Shown here in pieces: positions 8,585 to 18,090 of a DNA stretch of 64,000 nucleotides. A program made the position numbers and the translations under genes. The stretch lies in assembly GCF_947500975.1 (NCBI RefSeq), contig NZ_CANMUE010000005.1:124001-188000 (forward strand). Reading direction: 5' to 3'. The number at the start of each line of letters is the position of its first letter. Position 1 is the stretch's first letter. Below the pieces are notes generated by a model. The model ran no database searches and had not been told where the DNA came from. It saw only the letters and a list, made by a program, of their open reading frames with translations. This stretch comes from an uncultured Polaribacter sp. Its GTDB lineage: Bacteria > Bacteroidota > Bacteroidia > Flavobacteriales > Flavobacteriaceae.

Positions 8585-9701
8585 TAATATCTAGTTTGTA
8601 AGTTCTACGTCTTTTATGTGTGGTAGGTTTAAAGTTTTTCCACAGTTTTTTTATTGCTTCATTGCCTTCTAATTCAGGAGTACGTATGCAGTTTTTAATT
8701 CCTAAAGAAGTAAAAGTTTTTACATATTGATCAAAAATAATGGCATGTATACCTTTATTTTGATAGCCTGGATGTACACCTATTAAATAAAAAGTGACGT
8801 CTTTTGCATGTTTTTTAGCTTTTAATAACTGGTAAATACCAAAAGGAAATAATTTTCCTTTTGATTTTTGTAAAGCTTCAGAAAATGAAGGCATTACTAT
8901 TGCAAAAGCAATTAGCTTGTTATTTTCATTAATTACAAATTTGATATATTCTGGGTTAATGAAGCTTATATATTTCATTTTAAAATAAGCAATTTGAGAA
9001 TCAGAAATTGGGACAAAAGTGGATAATTTAGAGTATGCAGAACTAAAAACATCAAACATTTCATCAATATAGGGTAAGATGTCTTTTGTTTTTGTAAAAT
9101 CTAATGCTTTTAGTTTAAAACGAGTTTTAATAATGCTACTGGCTCGTTTAAAATAATCAGCATCCACGTTTTTAAATTTAAATTTATTTTCTAAATATTC
9201 TTTTTCTTTTGTAAAACCTATTTCCTCTAGATGGTCTTTATAATATGGATGATTATACCAAGTAATCATGGTTCCTAAATGATTAAAACCTTCAGTTAAA
9301 ACTCCAGTTTTGTCTAAATTATTAAAACCAACTGGACCTTCAATATAATTAAGGTTATTTTCAACCCCTATTTCTTTTACTCTATTTAGTAGGGTTTTAG
9401 AAACTTCAATATCATCAACAACATCAAACCATCCAAAACGCATTTTTCTAATTCGTTGTTTTTCAACTTCAAACCAATTGATAATTGCTACAATTCTACC
9501 AACAACTTTTCCGTTTTTAAAAGCAATAAAAAAATGCCCATCAGCATTTTTAAAAACAGGATTTATTTTTGGGTTAAAACTATCAATTTCGTCTTTTATA
9601 ATTGGTGGAACCCAGTATTTATTACTCTTGTAAAGTTTAAAAGGAAACATTACAAATTGTTTCATTTCCTTTTTTGTAGCTACTTTTTTAAGTGTAATCA
9701 T
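8568..9701 (-). CDS. GNAT-like acyltransferase-fold protein (YghO-like)
   Basis: This 377-residue protein is a conserved Bacteroidota family distantly like E. coli YghO. The C-terminal third shows a GNAT-type acetyl-CoA loop, GVHPGYQNKGIHA, preceded by a beta strand (VTFYLI) and followed by FDQYVKTFTSLGIKN. The N-terminal half has another alpha/beta module (FFIAFKNGKVVGRIVAIIN, typical of GNAT beta strands). Databases often call this family GTP cyclohydrolase; I see no GTP cyclohydrolase motif. The substrate is unknown. It sits directly upstream of rsmE and overlaps it. Confidence 0.75.
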   Translation of the reverse strand: MITLKKVATKKEMKQFVMFPFKLYKSNKYWVPPIIKDEIDSFNPKINPVFKNADGHFFIAFKNGKVVGRIVAIINWFEVEKQRIRKMRFGWFDVVDDIEVSKTLLNRVKEIGVENNLNYIEGPVGFNNLDKTGVLTEGFNHLGTMITWYNHPYYKDHLEEIGFTKEKEYLENKFKFKNVDADYFKRASSIIKTRFKLKALDFTKTKDILPYIDEMFDVFSSAYSKLSTFVPISDSQIAYFKMKYISFINPEYIKFVINENNKLIAFAIVMPSFSEALQKSKGKLFPFGIYQLLKAKKHAKDVTFYLIGVHPGYQNKGIHAIIFDQYVKTFTSLGIKNCIRTPELEGNEAIKKLWKNFKPTTHKRRRTYKLDINATIL

Positions 9702-9718
9702 TTTATTTAAATAACATT

Positions 9719-10861
9719 TTAATTGTCATTTTTTCTGTTTTTCTTCTCGTCTTTTTTTAATTGTTTTTCTAGTTCTTTTATTTCTCTTTCTAACTTTTCA
9801 ACTTCAGTTTCTTTTTTCTTTGTTTTTCTTTTTTTTGATGAGCCTCTTTTTTTTGTTCCCTTTATTCTTTGACGTTGTTTTCCTGAAGTATCATTTTTAT
9901 TAAAAAGGTTTAAAAATCTTCTAAACCAATTATTTTGCTGTTTGTTATATTTAGATATTGGTGTGTCTATTAAGTCATTTTTACTTTTTTCTAAATCTGT
10001 ATATGAATCTTTATGTTTATTAATTCTGTACGATACTCCTAAGCCAACATAAAAACCGTTTCCTTGTTCTTCAAAAAGAAGTCTACCAGAAGTATTTATT
10101 TGTAAATTAGGATTAAATAAGTAAGCAAAACCTGCACCTAAATTTGTCTCATTTTGAGTTTTTTTAAATAGTGTTTGATTTTCAATAAAAGAAGAAAAAC
10201 GACCATTAAAATTATACGTACCAGTTATGATATAAGAAAATTCATCAAAATCAGTTCCTATTTTGTCATAATAAAAATTAGTAATTACATTAAAATCATT
10301 ACTCAAATTATTCTGTAATAAAATTCCTGCTTTGGGTGATATTTGTCCTGTTTGATAAATGCCATTTAAAAAATCTGTATTTACACCAACATATACTGCA
10401 ACGGATGGTATTAAACGTTTTTTATCAAAAGCCAGCCTTCTTTTCCAACTTCTTACTTCTTTAGTTTTATCTTCATATTCTTGTTGAAAAACTAAATATT
10501 TCGCGCCAATTGTAAAATTGCTATATCCAGAGGTATAATAATTAGGATTTGTAAGGTTTTTGTATACAACTTTATCTTTTTGATAGGCAACTTGTGCGTT
10601 TAATTCTAGCTTTTCAAGAAAAAAACTAGTTCTAAATAACATATCAAATCCAAATGACTGTGGAATTGAAAAATCATTTTTACTTGGTACGTTTCTTAAA
10701 AAGAAGTTGTTTTCAAATTGATAAACTCCACTTCCAACACTGTAAGGACTTTCAGAAAAACCAGGTTTATTAGAGTTTATAACATCTGTGTATTGACTGT
10801 AAACAGAAGAAAAACTAAATAAAATTAAGATTAAAATAAGATTTAGTTTATAGTTGTTCAT
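9719..10861 (-). CDS. Outer-membrane beta-barrel-like protein with charged C-terminal tail
   Basis: I chose the ATG at 10859-10861 (MNNYKLNLILILILFSFSSVYSQ) because it gives a proper signal peptide; an upstream in-frame start would add 16 residues before it. The 380-residue product has alternating aromatic beta strands with a YTDVINSNKPGFSESPYSVG start, like the MetA-pathway phenol-degradation (Phenol_MetA_deg) family of outer-membrane proteins. The last 60 residues are strongly Lys/Glu/Arg-rich and predicted coiled coil (EVEKLEREIKELEKQLKK), which is unusual after a barrel and would probably lie in the periplasm. Function unknown. Confidence 0.72.
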   Translation of the reverse strand: MNNYKLNLILILILFSFSSVYSQYTDVINSNKPGFSESPYSVGSGVYQFENNFFLRNVPSKNDFSIPQSFGFDMLFRTSFFLEKLELNAQVAYQKDKVVYKNLTNPNYYTSGYSNFTIGAKYLVFQQEYEDKTKEVRSWKRRLAFDKKRLIPSVAVYVGVNTDFLNGIYQTGQISPKAGILLQNNLSNDFNVITNFYYDKIGTDFDEFSYIITGTYNFNGRFSSFIENQTLFKKTQNETNLGAGFAYLFNPNLQINTSGRLLFEEQGNGFYVGLGVSYRINKHKDSYTDLEKSKNDLIDTPISKYNKQQNNWFRRFLNLFNKNDTSGKQRQRIKGTKKRGSSKKRKTKKKETEVEKLEREIKELEKQLKKDEKKNRKNDN

Positions 10862-11037
10862 TTTTGTAAAAACAATTTTATTTTTAATATGGGTTTGTAA
10901 AACAAACATAGTTTAATTATGCTATTTTTAAAAGGATTGTATACTTTTTTAACTTTGACAAAGTTTTATAGTTTGTTAACGCTACAATTGTTGTCAAATT
11001 GTTATTTTTGATAGATTGTTTTAAACTAAATTACAAT

Positions 11038-11295
11038 ATGGCAGGTTTATTAAAAACTTTACTTTTTATTTTACTTTTTTATTACGCTTTTAAATTTTTA
11101 GCGAGATTATTTGCTCCATTTTTGGTAAAAAAAATGGCAGATACAATACAGAAAAAAGCAGCACAACAATTTGGAGGGCAGCAACCCAAAAATACAGTAA
11201 AAGAAGGAGAAACTATTATTGATAAAGCACCAAAAAATAATGAGCAAAGTAAAAATACTGTTGGTGAATACGTAGATTTTGAAGAAATAGAATAA
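11038..11295 (+). CDS. DUF4834 family small membrane protein
   Basis: This 85-residue protein starts at the ATG 11038-11040 (MAGLLKTLLFILLFYY). The longer frame back to 10999 has no support. It has one N-terminal membrane helix, a short basic stretch, and a polar C-terminal tail ending in GEYVDFEEIE, the pattern of DUF4834 in Flavobacteriia. It is the first gene of the plus-strand run leading into yfhO, with 3 bases between them. Function unknown; it is probably an inner-membrane accessory protein. Confidence 0.8.
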   Translation: MAGLLKTLLFILLFYYAFKFLARLFAPFLVKKMADTIQKKAAQQFGGQQPKNTVKEGETIIDKAPKNNEQSKNTVGEYVDFEEIE

Positions 11296-11298
11296 TTA

Positions 11299-13740
11299 AT
11301 GAAACTAAAAAAAGTAATACCCTATATTATTGCAGTTGCTATTTTTATAATGGCATCTATTATTTATTTTCATCCTGTTTTAAAAGGGCAAAAAATATCA
11401 CAATCTGATATTACCCAATTTAGAGGAATGGTAAAAGAAATAAATGACTTTAGAGCCGATAAAAATACAGAACCTTATTGGACGGGTGCATCTTTTAGTG
11501 GAATGCCAGCGTACTCAATAAGTGCTTATTACCCGAATGATTTTGTAAGAGGTTTAGACAAGTTATTGCGTTTTTTACCAAGACCTGCAGATTATACTTT
11601 CTTATATTTTTTAAGCTTTTTTGTATTGATGTTGGCACTAAAAGTAGAATGGAGATTGGCTATTTTTGGAGCGCTTGCCTTTGGTTTTTCAACATATTTA
11701 ATTATTATATTCGGAGCAGGACATAATGCAAAAGCACACGCAATTGCATATATGCCTTTAGTTGTAGCAGGTGTTTTGTGGGTTTTTCAAAAACGATATA
11801 TTCTCGGTTTTTTTGTGACAGGTGTTGCAATGACTTTAGAAATTTACACCAATCATCCACAGATAACTTATTATTTAGGTTTCTGTTTATTGATTTTAGG
11901 AATTGTTGAATTTGTAAATGCAATTAAAGAAAAAATTATTCCTGTTTTTATAAAACAAAGTATTGTTATTATCGCAGCAGCTTTATTAGGTATTGGCGCA
12001 AATTCTTCTCGTTTAATGGCGATGAAAGAATATGGAGATCATAGTACAAGAGGTAAATCTGAATTAACAATTAATGTTGATGGAACTAAAAAAGAAGCTT
12101 CAAAAGGATTAGATAAAGCATATATTACTGAATATAGTTATGCTAAATTAGAAACTTTTAATTTGTTTATTCCACGTTTTATGGGTGGAGGAACTCAAGA
12201 AAGATTAAGTGATGATTCAAATTTATATAAAGTTTTAGAAAAATCAAACTTAGGCAAAAGAGGCGCAGATTTTTTCACAGAAGATGCACTAACCTATTGG
12301 GGAGATCAAACAATTGTAGAAGCACCAGCTTATATTGGCGCTGTAATTTTCTTTCTATTTTTCTTAGGAATGTTCTTAGTGAAAGGAAGATTAAAACAAT
12401 GGTTAGTCGCAGCAACAATCTTTTCAATTTTAATGAGTTGGGGAAGGAATTTTGATGTGTTAACTAATTTTTTTATTGATTATATTCCGCTTTATAATAA
12501 GTTTAGAGCAGTTTCTTCGATTCAAGTAATTACAGAATTATGTGTTCCTGTTTTAGCTGTTTTAGGTTTAAAAGAATTCTTTTCGTCAAGTATTTCTTCG
12601 GATGAAAAAGAAGAAGGCTTAAAGAAAGCCGTTTATGTTTTTGGAGGATTAATTATTGGCGGATTTTTATTTGCACATGGTTTTTCAACATTTGAAGGAA
12701 TAAGAGATGCGACATATTTAAATATTGAAAAAGAGTATCAAATAAAAAACGTTTTAGATGCTGTAATTTCAGACAGAAAATCAATGTTATTAATGGATAC
12801 GTTACGTTCTTTAGCTTTAATGTTACTTTCTGCAGGAGTTTTATGGATGTTATTAAAAGATAAATTAAAACAAAGTATTGCAATTATTATATTAGTAGTT
12901 TTTGTTTTGTTTGATTTAATTTCTGTGGATAAGAAATATGTAAATAAAGATGATTTTAAATCAGTAAAAAAAATAGAAAAGCCATTTTCAGCTTCACCTG
13001 CTGATAAATTAATATTACAAGATAAAACGCATTTTAGAGTTGGTAATTTTACAGTAAATCCAATGAACGATGGAAGTACTTCTTATTTTCATCAATCGAT
13101 TGGAGGTTATCATGCAGCAAAATTAGGACGTTATAGTGAGTTGTTTGATTTTCAGATTTCAAAAAATAACATGGAAACTTTAAATATGTTAAATACAAAA
13201 TATTTTATTGTAGCAGATAAAAGTGGTGAAAAACAAGCACAAGTAAATACTGATGCAAATGGAAATGTTTGGTTTGTAGAAAATGTAAAAGTGGTAAATT
13301 CTGCCAATGAGGAAATAAAATCCTTAGATTCTTTAAACACGAAAACGACTGCTGTTATTGATAAAAGTAAGTTTGTTGAAAACATAAATTTCAATTTCGA
13401 AAAAGATTCTACAGCTACAATTGAACTTAAAAAATATGATGTAACTGAATTAACTTATCAATCAAAAACTAAAAAAGAACAGTTTGCAGTTTTCTCTGAA
13501 ATCTATTATGAAGATGGCTGGTTTGCTTATATTGATGGTGCCTTAACGCCACATTTTAGAGTGAATTATGTTTTACGTGGCATGAAAATTCCAGCAGGAG
13601 AACATACAATTGAGTTTAAGTTTGAGCCAAAAGTTATTCAACAAGGAAGTATGATTTCTTTAGCTTCTTACTTTATTTTAATAGTAGCTTCCGTTGGATG
13701 GTTTTTTTACGATAAAAAGAAGAAGAAAAAGAAATTATGA
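11299..13740 (+). CDS. YfhO family multi-spanning membrane protein
   Basis: This 813-residue protein has about twelve or more membrane spans in the first 550 residues, a large extracytoplasmic domain about residues 570-780, and a final membrane helix followed by a Lys-rich tail (YDKKKKKKKL). This is the layout of YfhO/GT-C-like proteins. In Gram-positive bacteria YfhO helps glycosylate lipoteichoic acid; in Bacteroidota it is found among glycan genes and probably transfers sugars from a lipid carrier. The early WTGASFSGMPAYS loop resembles family members. Its stop overlaps the start of the next glycosyltransferase (ATGA). Confidence 0.82.
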   Translation: MKLKKVIPYIIAVAIFIMASIIYFHPVLKGQKISQSDITQFRGMVKEINDFRADKNTEPYWTGASFSGMPAYSISAYYPNDFVRGLDKLLRFLPRPADYTFLYFLSFFVLMLALKVEWRLAIFGALAFGFSTYLIIIFGAGHNAKAHAIAYMPLVVAGVLWVFQKRYILGFFVTGVAMTLEIYTNHPQITYYLGFCLLILGIVEFVNAIKEKIIPVFIKQSIVIIAAALLGIGANSSRLMAMKEYGDHSTRGKSELTINVDGTKKEASKGLDKAYITEYSYAKLETFNLFIPRFMGGGTQERLSDDSNLYKVLEKSNLGKRGADFFTEDALTYWGDQTIVEAPAYIGAVIFFLFFLGMFLVKGRLKQWLVAATIFSILMSWGRNFDVLTNFFIDYIPLYNKFRAVSSIQVITELCVPVLAVLGLKEFFSSSISSDEKEEGLKKAVYVFGGLIIGGFLFAHGFSTFEGIRDATYLNIEKEYQIKNVLDAVISDRKSMLLMDTLRSLALMLLSAGVLWMLLKDKLKQSIAIIILVVFVLFDLISVDKKYVNKDDFKSVKKIEKPFSASPADKLILQDKTHFRVGNFTVNPMNDGSTSYFHQSIGGYHAAKLGRYSELFDFQISKNNMETLNMLNTKYFIVADKSGEKQAQVNTDANGNVWFVENVKVVNSANEEIKSLDSLNTKTTAVIDKSKFVENINFNFEKDSTATIELKKYDVTELTYQSKTKKEQFAVFSEIYYEDGWFAYIDGALTPHFRVNYVLRGMKIPAGEHTIEFKFEPKVIQQGSMISLASYFILIVASVGWFFYDKKKKKKKL

Positions 13741-14927
13741 GAATAGGAATGATTCTCGACGCTGTTTTTCCACCTGATCCAAGAGTGGAAAATGAAGCAG
13801 TTTCTTTAGTGAAAGCAGGTCATGAAGTTTTTCTTTTTTGTTTAAAATATGATAAAAATTTAGGAGATGAAATTATCAACGGAATTAAAGTTAAAAGATA
13901 TCAATCTAATAAATTAGAATACAAACTTTCCGCATTAGCATATACAGTTCCTTTTTATACTTTTTTAATGCAAAAAAAGATTACTGATTTCATTAAAAAA
14001 TCAAAAATTGAAGGGTTGCATATTCATGATATTAAAATTGCACAATCAGTTTTTAATGCAAATAAAAAACACAATTTACCTGTTGTTTTAGATTTGCATG
14101 ATAATATGCCAGAAGTAATGAAACTGTATCCTCATCTTCAAAGATTTCCAGGAAAATATATAATTTCACCAAAAAAATGGAAACACAAAGAAGAAGAATT
14201 TATAAAGAAATCAAATAAAGTTATTTCTGTTTCTCCAGAATTTATAGAAACCCTACAAGTAAGATTACCCCAACAAAAAAAGAAATTTGTTTTAGTGCCA
14301 AATACCATTAGAACCTCATTTTTTGAAGATTATAAGATAGATAATTACATTGTTGAAAAATATAAAAATAACTTTGTAGTTTTGTATTTAGGTGATACTC
14401 ATATAAGACGAGGGTTACAAACTGCAATTTCTTCAGTTGTAAAATTGAAGGAAGAAATACCTAACTTAAAATTAGTAATTGTTGGTAAAAACACAACAGA
14501 TACTATTTTAAAACAACAGGTAAAAGATTTAAAAATTGAAAATTTTGTTGATTTTGAAGGTTGGCAAAATGTGAACTTATTTCAATCTTATATAGTTGCT
14601 AGTAAAATTTGTATTTCGCCATTGCATAGAAACTTACAACACGATGTTGCTTATGCAAACAAAATTTTTCAATACATGAGTTTAGGAAAACCTTTGTTAG
14701 TAAGTGATGCAATTGCTCAAAAACGATTAGTTGAAAAAACAAATTCTGGTTTGGTGCATCAAGAAAAAGATGTACATAGTTTTACAGAAAAAGTTTTAAA
14801 ACTATATTATAATGAAGCTTTAAGAATTCAATTAGGTGAAAATGGAAAACAATTTGTTAGAAATGAGTTTTCTTGGGAACAAACTTCAAAAAAACTCTTA
14901 CATTTATATGATAACCTTTTAAATTGA
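13737..14927 (+). CDS. Glycosyltransferase (GT4-like, GT-B fold)
   Basis: This 396-residue protein starts MRIGMILDAVFPPDPRVENEA, the usual N terminus of GT-B family 4 enzymes. The C-terminal Rossmann domain shows VLYLGDTHIRRGLQTA, KLVIVGKN and a nucleotide-sugar site region with NKIFQYMSLGKPLLVSD. It probably adds a sugar to a lipid-linked or surface glycan; donor and acceptor are unknown. It overlaps yfhO by 4 bases upstream and the next glycosyltransferase by 4 bases downstream, so all three are likely translated as a coupled set. Confidence 0.87.
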   Translation: MRIGMILDAVFPPDPRVENEAVSLVKAGHEVFLFCLKYDKNLGDEIINGIKVKRYQSNKLEYKLSALAYTVPFYTFLMQKKITDFIKKSKIEGLHIHDIKIAQSVFNANKKHNLPVVLDLHDNMPEVMKLYPHLQRFPGKYIISPKKWKHKEEEFIKKSNKVISVSPEFIETLQVRLPQQKKKFVLVPNTIRTSFFEDYKIDNYIVEKYKNNFVVLYLGDTHIRRGLQTAISSVVKLKEEIPNLKLVIVGKNTTDTILKQQVKDLKIENFVDFEGWQNVNLFQSYIVASKICISPLHRNLQHDVAYANKIFQYMSLGKPLLVSDAIAQKRLVEKTNSGLVHQEKDVHSFTEKVLKLYYNEALRIQLGENGKQFVRNEFSWEQTSKKLLHLYDNLLN

Positions 14928-16183
14928 AAGTATTAATCATAACATATTATTGGCCTCCTGCAGGAGGAAGCGGTGTACAGCGCTGGTTAAAATTTGTGAA
15001 ATATTTACAAAAATTTGGCATTGAACCCATTGTATATACGGTTGATAATGCAAATTACCCAAAAGATGATGCATCGCTTTTAAATGAAGTTCCTAAAAGT
15101 ATTACTGTTTTAAAACAGCCAATTTGGGAACCAACAGATATTATGTTTTGGAAGCAGAAAAATCAACAAAAAAAAGATGTTTCTAATTCTGTAAACAATG
15201 GTTTTTTATCATTTATTAGAGGTAATTTTTTTGTGCCAGATCCCAAAATATTTTGGATAAAACCATCTGTAAAATATCTTCAAAAGTTTTTAGAAACTAC
15301 AAAAGTTGATGCTCTAATTTCTACAGGTCCGCCGCACAGTATGCATTTAATTGCACAGAAATTACAACAAAAAACAAGCATAAAGTGGATTGCAGATTTT
15401 AGAGATCCTTGGTCTAATTTGTATTATAATTCAGAATTTAATCAACTCTCATTTGCAAAAAAGAAGAATTTGAAATTAGAAACTTTAGTTTTAAAAAATG
15501 CCAATTGTGTTTTAACAGTAAGTAATTCGTTAAAAAAAGAGTTCTTAAAAACTGCAAATAGAGTAGAAGTAATAACAAATGGTTTTGATGATGAGGTTTT
15601 AACAAAAAACTTGATAAAATTAGATACTGAGTTTTCAATTTCTTACATTGGTTTGTTACCAAAACAAAGTAATCCTAAATTTTTGTTTAAGGTCTTACAT
15701 GAATTATGTAAGGAAAATGTTGAATTTAAAAATGATTTAAAGCTTAATTTTATTGGTGATATTTCTGATGACGTAAAAACAGATATAAATAATCATAATT
15801 TATATAAAAATACAAACTTTGTTGGCTACGTTTCTCATAGAAAAGCTATTGAATGTCAAAAAAAATCGCAAGTATTGTTGTTGTTAATACCTAATGTGGA
15901 AAAATCTGAAGGAATTTTAACAGGGAAATTATTTGAGTATTTAACAGCTAAAAGACCTATTTTAGCAATTGGTCCAAAAGGTGGTGATTTATCAGAAATA
16001 TTAGAAAATACAAAAGCGGGTGTTTTGGTAGATTTTAACGATAAGGAAAAATTAAAATCAGAAATTAAACGATTATATAATCAATATAAAACGGGTAATT
16101 TAAGGGTGGATTCTATAAATATTGAGCAATATCATAGAAAGAAATTAACGAAACAATTATCAGAAATTATTAAAAATATTTAA
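14924..16183 (+). CDS. Glycosyltransferase (GT4-like) with TTG start
   Basis: The 419-residue protein begins with TTG at 14924-14926, overlapping the previous TGA stop (TTGA). Translation from it gives MKVLIITYYWPPAGGSGVQRW, the exact conserved N terminus of this family, with no ATG nearby, so TTG is the real start. The C-terminal half has SYIGLLPKQSNPKFLFKV and GKLFEYLTAKRPILAIGP, a typical GT-B donor-binding region. It likely acts with the preceding transferase and the flippase-like gene in making a surface polysaccharide. Confidence 0.87.
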   Translation: MKVLIITYYWPPAGGSGVQRWLKFVKYLQKFGIEPIVYTVDNANYPKDDASLLNEVPKSITVLKQPIWEPTDIMFWKQKNQQKKDVSNSVNNGFLSFIRGNFFVPDPKIFWIKPSVKYLQKFLETTKVDALISTGPPHSMHLIAQKLQQKTSIKWIADFRDPWSNLYYNSEFNQLSFAKKKNLKLETLVLKNANCVLTVSNSLKKEFLKTANRVEVITNGFDDEVLTKNLIKLDTEFSISYIGLLPKQSNPKFLFKVLHELCKENVEFKNDLKLNFIGDISDDVKTDINNHNLYKNTNFVGYVSHRKAIECQKKSQVLLLLIPNVEKSEGILTGKLFEYLTAKRPILAIGPKGGDLSEILENTKAGVLVDFNDKEKLKSEIKRLYNQYKTGNLRVDSINIEQYHRKKLTKQLSEIIKNI

Positions 16184-16191
16184 TTTAAAAA

Positions 16192-17685
16192 ATGGGAATT
16201 GTATTAAAGCAATCTTTTAGAAATACATTAATTATTTATTTAGCTTTTTTAATTGGAGGTATAAATACGATTGTTTTTTATCCAGAATTCTTAGGGGCAA
16301 AATTTTATGGTTTAGTTGTTTATTTATTTTCTACATCTAATATTATTATGCCTTTTTTAGCATTTGGTGCACATTTTACTATGGTTAAATTCTTTTCTTC
16401 TTATGAAACTAAAGAGGAAAAAGATCGATTTTTATCTTCATTAATATTTATGCCATTAATTATTGCTTTACCTCTTGGTTTTTGCTGGGATTACATGCAT
16501 GAATTAATTATGAGTAGAGTTACTGAAGAAAATCAAAATATAGAAAATTATACTTTTTCGATATATATAATTACTGTTTGTTGTGCTTATTTTGAGTTTT
16601 TCTATTCATGGACAAAAGTACAATTAAACACCGTTTTTGGTAATGTTTTAAAAGAACTTTGGAATAGAGCAGTAATAATGATTTTATTAGTAGCTGTTTT
16701 TTTTGAATGGATAACCAACGTTGAATTTATTTATTACTTAACAGGGGCTTATATTTTAAGAACTTTTGTGATGATGTTTTATGCTTTTAAAGTTTATTTA
16801 CCTAAGTTTTATTTTAAGTTGCCAGATAACATCTCTGAAATTATAAAATATTCTGCTTATATAATTTTAGCGGGAAGTGCTGGAGCAATTCTATTAGATA
16901 TTGATAAAAATATGATACCTGGTAAAGATACTATTGAAAAAGTAGCCTATTATACGGTTGCTGTTTTTATGGGGTCTTTTATTGAAGCTCCAAGCCGAGC
17001 AATGACTCAAATTTTACAACCTTTAACATCAAAATCTTTAAATGATTCTGATATGGTTGAAGTAGAAAACTTGTACAAAAAAAGCTCTATAAACCTATTT
17101 TTAGTTGGCGGGTTATTTTTCTTATTGGTGAACTGTGGTGTTCATGAATTGTTTAAGTTAATGCCAGAAAAAGGATATGCTGGTGGGGAATTGGTTGTTT
17201 TAATGATTTCTTTAGCTAAGCTTTATACAATGTTTTTAGGTAATAACGGAACCATAATAAACAACTCTAAGTTTTATAGAATTGCTTTGCCAATAGGAGT
17301 TGGTATGGCTTTGTCTGTTTATTTTTTGAATAAACTTTTTTATTTTGAATTAGATTTTGGAACAAATGGTTTGGCAATGGCAACTTTAGTTACTATTCTA
17401 ATATTTAATACAATTAAGTTGTTTTTTGTAAAGCGTAAGTTTTCTATAACTCCATTTACAAACAAAACTGTATTGTTATTTTTTGCAATTCTTATTTTGT
17501 TTTTATCTTTCTATTTTTGGAATTTTTCTTTTCCTTCAATAGAAATGTTTAATAGAGATATTTCTCCTGTTTTTAACCTTATATGTAAAAGTATTTTAAT
17601 TGCAGTGCTGTATTTATTTTTAGTAGTTAAGCTTTCAGTTTCTGAACAAATTAACGCACTTATAAAGAAGTATATTAAATTATAG
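16192..17685 (+). CDS. Polysaccharide flippase-like membrane protein (MATE/Wzx-type)
   Basis: This 497-residue protein has about fourteen hydrophobic helices distributed as in the polysaccharide transport / MVF-like superfamily (starts GIVLKQSFRNTLIIYLAFLIGG). Such proteins flip undecaprenyl-linked oligosaccharides across the inner membrane. It follows the two glycosyltransferases by 8 bases, supporting a joint role in glycan export. Its last six bases overlap the end of the convergent DUF6122 gene, leaving no intergenic terminator between the two. Confidence 0.85.
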   Translation: MGIVLKQSFRNTLIIYLAFLIGGINTIVFYPEFLGAKFYGLVVYLFSTSNIIMPFLAFGAHFTMVKFFSSYETKEEKDRFLSSLIFMPLIIALPLGFCWDYMHELIMSRVTEENQNIENYTFSIYIITVCCAYFEFFYSWTKVQLNTVFGNVLKELWNRAVIMILLVAVFFEWITNVEFIYYLTGAYILRTFVMMFYAFKVYLPKFYFKLPDNISEIIKYSAYIILAGSAGAILLDIDKNMIPGKDTIEKVAYYTVAVFMGSFIEAPSRAMTQILQPLTSKSLNDSDMVEVENLYKKSSINLFLVGGLFFLLVNCGVHELFKLMPEKGYAGGELVVLMISLAKLYTMFLGNNGTIINNSKFYRIALPIGVGMALSVYFLNKLFYFELDFGTNGLAMATLVTILIFNTIKLFFVKRKFSITPFTNKTVLLFFAILILFLSFYFWNFSFPSIEMFNRDISPVFNLICKSILIAVLYLFLVVKLSVSEQINALIKKYIKL

Positions 17686-17985
17686 ATGACAATCTATAAA
17701 ATCTGTTAGCATATGAAATAGCAATGCTAATGCAACAACTCTGATCTTTTTAAATAATAAAGCGATACCATAAAACGCAATTGCTATGTAAGAGTGTAGA
17801 GGGTGATAATTAATACTACATCTATTTTTGTCAAATATTGGGTTTGCTAAAAGATGATCTAAATCTACCAACATAGAAAATAAGAAAATAATATAAACGG
17901 TTTTCCAGTTTTTTTTAAAGAAAACATAAGCGATTAAAAGAGGAACAACAAAGTGAAGTGAATAATGAATTAAAAATTTTAGCAT
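17680..17985 (-). CDS. DUF6122 family small membrane protein
   Basis: This 101-residue protein has three hydrophobic helices and several conserved polar motifs: HYSLHFVVP, VDLDHLLANPIF, NRCSINYHPLHSY and a C-terminal FHMLTDFIDC. These His/Asp clusters match DUF6122, common in Flavobacteriia, and resemble metal-dependent membrane hydrolases (YdjM/LexA-regulated hydrolase-like), which is only an inference. Its stop overlaps the 3' end of the convergent flippase-like gene. It follows wbqC on the same strand after 105 bases. Confidence 0.78.
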   Translation of the reverse strand: MLKFLIHYSLHFVVPLLIAYVFFKKNWKTVYIIFLFSMLVDLDHLLANPIFDKNRCSINYHPLHSYIAIAFYGIALLFKKIRVVALALLFHMLTDFIDCHL

Positions 17986-18090
17986 AAAAAAAGACTTATG
18001 GCAAAATAAAGCCTTTTTAGATTATTATAATAAAATTTTAGATGATGATTTTAAAATAAGCTTAAAGCTTTCTTCTGGGATTAAAAGAAA

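Noticed and set aside
9456..9710. Plus-strand frame opposite the GNAT-like gene
   Set aside because: Low-complexity Phe/Asn-rich product typical of antisense AT-rich frames.
10862..10909. Longer N terminus of the barrel-like protein
   Set aside because: It would bury the signal peptide behind 16 polar residues; ATG at 10861 is preferred.
10999..11037. Extended start of the DUF4834 gene
   Set aside because: The extra residues are not family-like; ATG 11038 gives the conserved MAGLLK start.
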